Below are positions 56,282 through 64,000 of a stretch of 64,000 nucleotides of DNA, in pieces (positions within the stretch are counted from its first letter, which is position 1; each line of letters starts with the position of its first letter). The translations under genes and the position numbers were made by a program. Where the stretch lies: the NCBI GenBank assembly GCA_930367215.1, contig OV884059.1:240993803-241057802 (forward strand), read 5' to 3'. Under the pieces are notes generated by a model that worked only from the letters and a program-made list of their open reading frames with translations, was not told the DNA's origin and did no database searches. This stretch comes from Pollenia angustigena (taxonomy: Eukaryota > Arthropoda > Insecta > Diptera > Polleniidae).

Positions 56282-58887
56282 TTACAAAAGAAGCATTTCC
56301 ATTAAGCTACATAAGTATTCTTTGCATTCTCTTTTAAAACTTGATATTCGCTCAATAGTTTTTAAATTAGCAGGTAAGTTATTATAAAGATTACCACCAA
56401 CATAATCTATACGTTGCTTAGTTCTTTCCAATCGGCACCTTGGTACCCTAAGATTTGATATATTTCTCGTATAAATATATGACTGGTTTTGCAAAAAAGG
56501 AATTATATGTTCACCTGTTTCATGAAAACTCTTATAAACATACCCTGGTATTGATATAAACCATAAATTGGTAAAATAGTTTTGCTTACATTTTTGTATA
56601 ATGAAACTGTTGAAAAATTTCTTGGTAAATTGTATACAATTTTTAATGCCTTATTTTGCAGACATTGTAGAGATTTTTGAACTATATTATGTTTATTAAA
56701 TGCATAGACACTGGTAAAGTAATTGAGATGTGATTGTATCAGACCGTTATAAATCATTATTTTTGATTTTTCACTTAGTTTATTTTTGAACTTATATAAT
56801 ATGCCAATGGCCGGAGCCATTTCGTTCTTCACCTCATTTATATGTAAATCCCAGCGTAGATTACTCTGCAACGTAATGCCTATAGTATTTAATCGAATGA
56901 GTTTCACTAATTGATGTTCCGTCAACACATACAGAAAAGTTGTTATTTAAACCTGCTGAGTGGGGTCTGAAACGAACCAACTTTGTTTTTTCAGAATTAA
57001 GCAATAAACGATTTAAGCGAGCAAATTCCACTAATAAATCAGTGTCTTTTTCAATATTTGTTTTCAGAACCAAATCATACTTAAAAGGGTAAAACAAGCA
57101 TATATCATCTGCAAACATGAATAATTGACCGGTTAGATTTAAGTTTTTCAAATCATTTATTTAAATGGAGAATAATAAAGGACCAAGACCACTTCCTTGC
57201 GGTACGCCATAATCTACAGAACCAAAAAAACTTCTATGCTGTCCAATTTGAACAAACTGTTGCCTGTTCATGAAATAATTTTTAAACAATAATAATTCTC
57301 GCCCTTGAATTCCATAAAATCCTAACTTTTGCAGCATTATTTCATGATCGATAAGATCAAATGCTTTTGAAAAATCAAAAAACATCCGTGCAACTCCAGT
57401 AAAACCGTCATCTAAGCCTTTGCAAACATACCTTATTACATTTAATACAGCGTCCTGCGTACTAACGCCTTTTCTAAATCCAAATTGATATTTGTATAAA
57501 AATTTATTATGCTCAAGATAAATCAATAGTCTGTCATACAATATTTTATCTATTGTTAAAAGCCCAGCAATCGGCCGATATTTATCCTCAGTAGTTGCAT
57601 TGACAGCCTTCGGTATTGGTACTATCTTATGAATTTTTAATTCGTTAGGGTATTCTGAAGTTCTTATAATTTTGTTAAATATTTCAACTAAAATAGGTAA
57701 AAATACATTTACCATTTTAACCGTAATGTTATCAAAGCCAACATTTCCAAAATTTCCTCGGATCATTACCAGCTTTCTTCAAACTATCTGCGTAATAACA
57801 ATCTCTACATATTTTTATCGCCGATTTTATAACCCTACTTATTCTCTTCAAAGAAATTTCATTATCTCTATTATTACTTGACTTACGTCTTTTCTTTAAT
57901 AATTTTTGTTTAAAAGAAATTAGTTCTTGAAGATTTTTATTAATCCAAGGTGTAAGTTCAAAATGTAATGGCTTTTTAGACTTTTTTATTACAGTTGAAA
58001 TATTAATAGCTGACTTCATGGAAGATATTAATGAATTTGTCAAACATGTCAATGATGAAAAGTTTGTAGGTAAAATATTTTGTAAATGATTTTTAGCTTT
58101 CTCATAATCACAATAAATTTTAGATATCTCCGTGAACTTTGTTCATTTAAAGTTACTCTTCATTCTACAAAATAACATATTATGATCTGACAGAGTACAT
58201 TCAACAGAATCAACACTAAGCCTTTCCCACAAATTGCTAAAAACATGATCTATGCATGTTCTACTTTTCGGTCTTGTGGAAAGGTTATGAGCACAATCAC
58301 AGTTATAGTTCTGAAAAATTGAAATCAGTTCTCCACATGAGGAACTTTTTAAAATATCAATATTAGAGTCACCAACAACTATTAATTGATTTTGAGCTAA
58401 ATCATGTAACGAAACATCAAGTAAATTTATGAAATTAACTTCATTACATTTTTGTTTATGACACAACTCTTAGTGGCTTAGATTCAACCTTTATGTTATG
58501 TAAAGTAATAGCCAAAATTTCAACAACATTTTTACTTTTACAAATATTAAGACTGTAACTAATATTGTTATTTATATATAAAGATGTACCACCATACCCA
58601 TCTTATCTACAACAATGTACATTTGCAAAACCAGGTATTTCATATATTTGAGTAATATCTTTTTCAAACCAAGTTTCCTGAATTGCTATTAAATCCAGCA
58701 ATTTTGGTAATTGAGACAAAAATGATTTAAATTTGTTAAATTTATCAATAGATGAAACGCTTCTTATATTAATACTGAGTATATTTAAAAATTCATCGTT
58801 TAAACAATTTATGTACATTTTAAAGTTTAAATAATTATTAAAATATTTGTTTACTAACATTAACTGATTATAAAATTTTAAAAGCAA
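56282..58887 (-). pseudogene. LINE ORF2, broken copy 2
   Basis: Pieces in several frames: endonuclease NILSINIRSVSSIDKFNKF (58887-58603) and VVGDSNIDILKSSSCGEL with TLSDHNMLFCRM (58466-58143); linker (58052-57732); reverse transcriptase FGFRKGVSTQDAV, FFDFSKAFDLIDH and GVPQGSGLGPLLFSI (57766-57161), with catalytic MFADDICLF in the frame 57151-56861; C-terminal parts 56928-56503 and 56494-56282. Differences from copy 1 are scattered and the frameshifts are independent, so the copies decayed separately. Confidence 0.87.
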
Positions 58888-59352
58888 GTGTAATTACAAA
58901 ACATATTCAAAACTTTCGTTTTATGAAGGCGACATATATGAAGCACCATCTTCTCCATCTGCATCACTAGAATCCACGGCTTCAAATTGTCCAGAATGAA
59001 TTTGAGATATTCTTTTCCAATGTTTGTTTATTATATATATATATATATATATATATGATTTCCTTTAACTCCTACTGGAGCATAGGGCGTCAATGTTTGC
59101 TTGTTGTTGCATTTAATAATATTTCATCAACTTCATCCTCATTTTGTATTAATTGCTGTCTAGAAATTTCATTTTTTTTGCAAAAAACTTTCCCATTTTT
59201 AATAAAAACACTTTTAATCCAGTCAGATGATCTAATTTTTCAAGCTTTTCAAGTTTCTTTAATTCTCTCTTAATAGTGCTTAATTCTTCTTTAATATCTT
59301 CACCTTCTTCTTTACAGAATTGACATTTAAAAAGTTAATTTTCATTGTTTAA

Positions 59353-59675
59353 AGCTGGAGGTCCATAACACGCGTTTTCGCCTCCACGCAGCGCATGCTT
59401 TTATAACCCTACTTGCGTTCTACGTTTCAAGTTACATGCAACGCTTTTTATGCAGCAGCAACACAAGTAAAAATAAAATTTAATTTGTCAAAATCAGCTG
59501 GTTTGTTCGAACGCTGCTTGTGACGCTTACAAAAGTAGAAAGTAAACCTACTTTTCGCCTCAAGGCATCTATGCTTTTGTGCACTACTTACTACGTATAA
59601 CTGCACAGATTCTACTTTTTTGACAGCTGCGTATGCTGCGAAAAAGCGAGTAACGCGTGGTGTGGACCTCCAGCT
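59353..59675. mobile_element. TAA-target MITE with AGCTGGAGGTCC ends
   Basis: AGCTGGAGGTCCATAACACG at the left faces CGTGGTGTGGACCTCCAGCT at the right; TAA at 59350-59352 and 59676-59678. It lies within the zinc finger of LINE ORF1. PIF/Harbinger type is inferred from the target. Confidence 0.88.
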
Positions 59676-59798
59676 TAATTTCTCTCAAATTCTCTTTTTC
59701 TCAAACTAGAACATTGAGAGTGAAAGCTTTTCATACACTTGTCGCATTGTATGTAATCATCAGTCTATTCTTTGATATCATTTTCACATTGATTACAA

Positions 59799-60009
59799 TC
59801 TATATATATAAAAGAGACGTGTTTGTTTGTAATCGCTAAACTCAAAAACTACTGCACCGACTTTGACCAAAATTTGTGTGTTTGATGTACGAGGAGTGTT
59901 TCTGTGTAGTTTCGCATATATTTGTTTTCAAAATTAATTAAACACGTTCATATTTTATAAAATTTTAAATCTTTACTAAGGGCCAGCAAAGCGGACCGGG
60001 TCCAGCTAG
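59799..60009 (+). mobile_element. Small Helitron (211 bp) with canonical ends
   Basis: It starts TCTATATATATAAAAG after an A and ends GGACC-G-GGTCC hairpin, then AGCTAG before a T. It inserted between A and T without duplication, as Helitrons do. CAAAAACTACTGCACCGACT is the typical interior word. It breaks LINE ORF1. Confidence 0.88.
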
Positions 60010-60349
60010 TACAATATATTTTTATTTGCAATACTGCGACGACTTGTTTTTTAGGCATAATTTTACGTTTTTCTAGTGTCTTAAACTTTGGTTTGTTTGT
60101 TTTTAAAGTTTTATTATTTAACACAAAGTATTTAATTATATTTTTTATTATTTAATAAGAACACTTTTAACACCGGTAAAAACACGCCTTGTTGATTTAA
60201 GGGTTACCAACTTTTTAACTTTATGATGTTAGGATTAAATGTAAATGTAGGGTAAGTTTGTAACATCATGTTACAATATTCTCAAAAAGAGCAACATCTA
60301 GAAAATTGAAAAAATATCTTTCGGAAAAAATAGCTTGGTATGTAATGTT

Positions 60350-61154
60350 TAAGGGGTTGTCCAACTATAATGCACGATGTTAATTGACCCACACCTTAAC
60401 GTCAAGTTTTGTGGATTATTGAAGACTTTTACGAAAATGGGCGTTCAACTCGTAAATCATTTCTTGCACTTTAATCTCAGTGGATTCGTTTACATGTAGA
60501 ATTGCTGCATTTGGCAAAAAGAAATCCACGAGTGAATGTTAAAAAGCCGACGCATCCACAAACAGTGACTGTTTGGTACGGCTTGTAGGCTGGCTGCGTC
60601 ATCGAAAAAAGCTCGGTTAAGCATTTACGGTGAATGGTGTTCGCAATCGCAAGATGATAACGATCTTTTTGTGGCCAGAAATGGAGGATATGGACCTGGA
60701 CGATATGTGGTTCCAACAGGATCGTGTCACTTGCCACAAAGATAACGAAATATTGGCTTTTTTGCGCGAGAAATCTAATCGCCGTGTTATTTCACGTCAT
60801 CGCGATGTATATTGGCCACCACGATCATGTGATTTGACAACGTTGGAATTTTATCTTTGGGTATATTTAAAGGAAAAAATGTACGTCAATAAGCCAAGGA
60901 CAATTCAAGAGCTTAAGGATGAGATAATTTGGCACATTAACGACATTGAACCTTAGTTATGACGAAGAGTTATTTAAAAAATAACCCATCGGATAGGGGT
61001 ATGCCACCGAAGCAGTGGCGAGCATTTGGCCGATATTTTGTTTCACACATAATTGTCATAGATCCTTCTATAATATTTAAAAATGTTAAGATAATTCTCT
61101 GAAAACTTTTGGTTTTATTTACAATTAACATCGTGCGTTTTGGTTGGACCAGCC
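60350..61154 (+). mobile_element. mariner-family element, internally deleted
   Basis: The left end (AAGGGGTTGTCCAACTATAA, then TGCACGATGTTAATTG) is inverted at the right end (AAGGCTGGTCCAACCAAAAC, then GCACGATGTTAATTG). About 0.8 kb, shorter than a full ~1.3-kb mariner. A transposase relic lies inside. Target TA could not be fixed. Confidence 0.8.
60395..60956 (+). pseudogene. mariner transposase relic, DD41-type spacing
   Basis: Only the C-terminal half remains, in shifting frames. ENPRVNVKKPTHPQTVTVWY and NGVRNRKMITIFLWPEM lead to the frame 60630-60956 with MWFQQDRVTCHKDNE (second catalytic Asp), VISRHRDVYWPPRSCDL and TTLEFYLWVYLKEKMYVNKP. By my count 41 residues separate the Asp of QQD from the acidic residue in TTLEF. 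This spacing is known for rosa-like DD41D mariners, which have Asp at that last position; here it is Glu. The first catalytic Asp region is gone, so it is inactive. Confidence 0.8.
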
Positions 61155-61660
61155 TTGATTAAAAAAAACATTTTATTTTTAAATACCCAGTAGTAAAATC
61201 TCTCCCGTTGAAAATTCTTATTATTTGCTTAACAAAACAAATTGTTTTTAAGAAATAAAATACGAAAATTGATGTTAAACACACGTCATTAAAGCGAAAC
61301 TAATAGTTATTTATTTGGCAATCAAAGCAAAAATTATACAGACTTGCAACTTTTCTGAGTAAAAACATTGTACAAGAAAATAATAACTACAAGACGTATA
61401 AGTAAAATGTACAGCGAAATAATTAAATACTGATCATACGCACAGATGTCTTTGAAAACTATGCAGAAATTTTGCCAACAAAAATTTTATCACATTTAGT
61501 AGCCGTTGAAACTATATATAAAGAACTTTTTATCGCTTTTTAAAATTGTGGCATAACAAAAGGTAATAATTATATTAAATACATTTTTTTAGGAGTAGAT
61601 AGCAAGTATGTAAATAGCGTCATAAATTAACAACATCAATTCAATTTTATTTTTAATCGT
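61155..61660. other. Gene-free stretch
   Basis: Nothing identified. Confidence 0.4.
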
Positions 61661-62034
61661 CACAGCAAATAATATTGGATCACCTGATCCATTTTGATAA
61701 GATGGACTTATCCATGGACTGGTCCGATGTAATGCAAGCATTGACCATGTCATTGTTAAAAAGTGTTAGTAGTGAGACGACATGTCTTCGTTTTTTAACT
61801 ACATGCTTTCGTTTTTAAACGACTTCAAAACTAATCCTCTTGAGTATACCATGGATTAGTTTCAAAACTACTCCTTTGTAGGCCAAAGCTTGGTTATATG
61901 GTCCTGCCCTAGGACATCGTTATGTTAAATAGACCATGTTTTCCCATACGGTTGGGTTACTTTTGGACTAGTCCTGCTCCCTTGTGGGCTACTCTTTAAA
62001 CACGTGTTTGGACTGGTCCTACTATTTGCAGGGG
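61661..62034 (-). mobile_element. CCCCTGCAAATA MITE, copy 2
   Basis: Inverse copy of 18285-18660. The right end ACTATTTGCAGGGG is kept; the left end is degraded (CACAGCAAATAATATTGGA). Repeated GGACTGGTCC/ACTAGTCC words and CCATGGA are shared. Confidence 0.85.
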
Positions 62035-63120
62035 TATAATAAAAGTTTCATGCTGGCGCGCTTATAAGTATGACAGTGTATTTTTCAACCTTCATTAATA
62101 AAGTTAATATATTACATCTTAATAATGACTAACTTTTCGAAACTTAATTGTACACTAAAAACATTTAAGTTTTAAAAGTCATTAACACATTAACATACGA
62201 ATTATCGTCGGCACCTTAAAACTCTTGGAGGTGTCATTTTGAACACACACAAAAACAAAAACCACTGCAAACCCATTTTAAGTAATAAAATACTGGCAGC
62301 TAAGGAAATGTAAAACAAAAGAAACTAATTGAAGCAGAATCGGAACAAAATGTATTAACAAAGTGACCTCAGTACTACAACAATGAAACAATAAAAAAAA
62401 ACAACAGGCATTTTGTTGCTAGATTTGAGACGGCAAATGTCGAAATGCTATATTAAAAAAAGTAAATGAACAAAAAAAATTACGACAAACGTCACACACG
62501 AAGAAACTCACTGCAAACAGCTGCGCTTGTGGGGTCACTTTATTAGTACATTCTGGGCCGGAAATTTTGAACGGAAAACACAAAATTAAATTTTATTATT
62601 TAAATTATTTATTATTTATTTTGTTGAAAAATATTTCTTAAAATTTAGTATGTATGTATGTATGTTTTCTCAGAAACCTCTTCATAACTTTTATTAAAAT
62701 TTGTTTTGAAGAATGGAATTTTTATGATAATGCTTAATTGAATATATTTCTTTTGATTAAAAAGATTTGTTTATTCGTGCTGAATTCCCAATTTTTATTC
62801 TTGATAAAAACACTGAAATTTATTGTTGATGGGATAAGCTATTCCTATGCGCATTTCACTGTTTGCTTAGGCCAGATCGTTTAAATTAAATTAAAATTTT
62901 GTTTTCCCAAAAATTACTTTGATTATATTTATTTTGTTTTCAGAAATTGTTTATTTTAAAACAAATTGAATTATTTTTATACAAAAATTTTTAGAAAACG
63001 TTTTATTTTAAAAACTTTATTTTATTTCAGTGTTTCAAAATTATACATAATTATAAAATAAAACTTGTTCGAAAATCGCATCGAGCATCAAAACAATAAT
63101 ATTTAGTTGTACACATACCA
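62035..63120. other. Gene-free DNA with dispersed-repeat fragment and ATGT microsatellite
   Basis: (TATG)n at 62649-62664. Positions 62790-62880 match 50845-50935. Nothing else identified. Confidence 0.5.
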
Positions 63121-63129
63121 TAAGTGTGT

Positions 63130-63270
63130 CACTTATAGGGTGTTCAATTAATCGGCTTTTATTTTTGTTCGATTAAACGATTGATCGTTATTTGGCATTT
63201 TTAACTTATGCGATTAAACGAATAAAATTTTAAGATTATTCGATTTATCGCATAATTTTTAATCCAGAAA
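63130..63270. repeat. ATTAATCG/CGATTAAACG-rich palindromic repeat
   Basis: TTCAATTAATCGG, TTCGATTAAACGATTGATCG and GCGATTAAACGAA words form a small inverted-repeat cluster. It is possibly a decayed MITE; ends are not defined. Confidence 0.45.
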
Positions 63271-63602
63271 TTTTACAAATTACTATGATTTTTTCGATAA
63301 TTTTAGAAAAAATTTGTACTTGAGTAAATAAAATTTTTTTTTAAATAAAACTTGTCAATGTAGCTCCAAATTGTTGCTTCACTTTCGGCCACTTAGATTT
63401 TAAAATAGTCGATATAAATTTGGACTTTTTTAAACTTTCCTCAAGAGAATCTATCGAAGTATCTTGTTTAAAATATTAATTCATTGAATCACTTGTAGCC
63501 AGCCCCCTTTGATTTTGTTGGTGTAGCATCTTTTTCAAGTACTATGTTAAAGTCACTGTGCACGTAGAGAAAAAACATGTTTAAATATGGCCACCTCCAA
63601 CA

Positions 63603-64000
63603 AAACTATTTTTAAAGAAAATTTTAAACATACTATGTTTAATTTAACCATATGGTTTTCACTGACAACCATATTATGGTTAAAATAGTCGGCCATCAAC
63701 AAACCACAATCATATAATGGTTGCCTCTAAACATTTTATGTTTATATATGACAATAATTTGTTTTCAAAATAACTATAGTATTTTCTCCTTTTCTAAGAG
63801 AAACATGCTGTGGTTGAAAACCAACCATGCTTTTAAAAGTGTTAAACATATTTTAGTTATTATTAACCATAACATGTCGGATGCAACCAAATTATGGTTG
63901 TGGCTTCTTGATGGACGACTAATTTAACCATAATATGGTTGTCAGTGAAAACCATATAGTTAAATTTAACATAATATGTTTAAAATTTTCTTTACAAATA
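63603..64000. mobile_element. Large palindrome with ACCATAATATGGTT words, cut by window end
   Basis: TTAAAGAAAATTTTAAACAT near 63610 faces ATGTTTAAAATTTTCTTTA at 63977-63995. Inner words TTTTCACTGACAACCATA and GTCGNCCATCAA are also inverse, centred near 63800. ACCATAATATGGTT-like palindromes recur. No gene; the frame 63721-63927 is incidental. Confidence 0.8.

Larger units (their letters stand above)
58921..60058 (-). pseudogene. LINE ORF1 with PHD-type zinc finger, broken
   Basis: Reading from an ATG at 60058: MPKKQVVAVLQIKIY, then (after a Helitron) a CysXXCys pair in NQCENDIKE, YIQCDKCMKSFHSQCSSL, then (after a MITE) FLKCQFCKEEGEDIKEEL. The Cys-Cys...Cys-Cys...His-Cys...Cys-Cys order is that of a PHD finger. 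A Glu/Lys-rich coiled-coil-like stretch (STIKRELKKLEKLEKL) and an acidic C-terminus (EAVDSSDADGEDGASYMSPS, stop at 58921) follow. PHD-bearing ORF1 proteins are known in CR1-like and some Jockey-superfamily LINEs, where ORF1 binds RNA. Stops, two insertions and a (TA)n expansion break it. Confidence 0.75.
56070..60180 (-). mobile_element. Non-LTR retrotransposon, copy 2 (inverted, longer)
   Basis: Same family as 21855-24945, in opposite orientation. The 3' UTR (GTTAACAAATAAATATA end) is at about 56085. ORF2 runs 58887-56282 and ORF1 60058-58921. It extends further 5' than copy 1. Interrupted by a Helitron (59799-60009), a MITE (59353-59675) and a (TA)n run (59033-59056). Confidence 0.8.

Noticed and set aside
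59033..59056. Possible promoter TATA cluster
   Set aside because: A plain (TA)n microsatellite expanded within the LINE ORF1 relic.

Overview
The window looks like non-coding, repeat-dense nuclear DNA of a higher fly (Diptera, probably a calyptrate or related fly). The species is inference. The support is strong AT-richness, an errantivirus-type (gypsy-like) LTR element with an env gene, Jockey and RTE non-LTR elements, a mariner with the DD41-type spacing known from flies, and the dispersed 'TATACCCTTCACC ... GGTGAAGGGTATA' repeats. No host protein-coding gene, tRNA gene, rRNA gene, CRISPR or bacterial-style operon could be supported. Every coding sequence I can name belongs to a transposable element, and most are broken.

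Layout. 1-2.6 kb: a foldback/Mutator-like element with a 9-bp target duplication and an 82-bp minisatellite core. 2.6-6.5 kb: a non-autonomous element with ~280-bp inverted arms and TTA target duplications, split by a hAT element with a perfect 8-bp duplication and a dead transposase. 6.8-17.4 kb: many MITEs (TA, TTA and 8-bp target classes), minisatellites and two elements with a tRNA-like core. 17.5-19.8 kb: a relic of a Transib/RAG1-type transposase, split by a palindromic MITE and followed by a 123-bp array of TATCGATA motifs. 21.5-25.9 kb: a frameshifted non-LTR retrotransposon (+ strand), then two tRNA-core elements. 27.5-32.3 kb: a hAT-like element with an exact 8-bp target duplication, opened by a 4.1-kb fly repeat that itself contains a MITE and a young-looking non-LTR ORF (- strand). 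32.3-35.5 kb: a TAA-target MITE and a 5'-truncated Jockey ORF (- strand) inserted beside the terminal hairpin of a Helitron. 35.5-45.3 kb: relics, including an RTE fragment, nested MITEs and an 870-bp palindrome. 45.4-50.5 kb: an internally deleted errantivirus with two LTRs, gag, the integrase tail and an env interrupted by a MITE. 50.5-55 kb: mostly featureless DNA plus a Helitron carrying a tRNA-core element. 55.1-60.2 kb: an LTR of a second LTR-retrotransposon family and a second, inverted copy of the 21.9-kb LINE. This copy keeps a PHD-finger ORF1 that is broken by a Helitron and a MITE. 60.3-64 kb: a deleted mariner, a second copy of the MITE seen in the Transib relic, and a large palindrome running off the window end.

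How the parts relate. There is no pathway here; the logic is nested insertion. Target-site duplications give a relative order of events and show which superfamily made each insertion. The most interesting items are the RAG1-like relic, the tRNA-core elements that combine inverted-repeat arms with 11-14-bp target duplications, the foldback element with a minisatellite core, and the pol-less errantivirus that keeps most of env.
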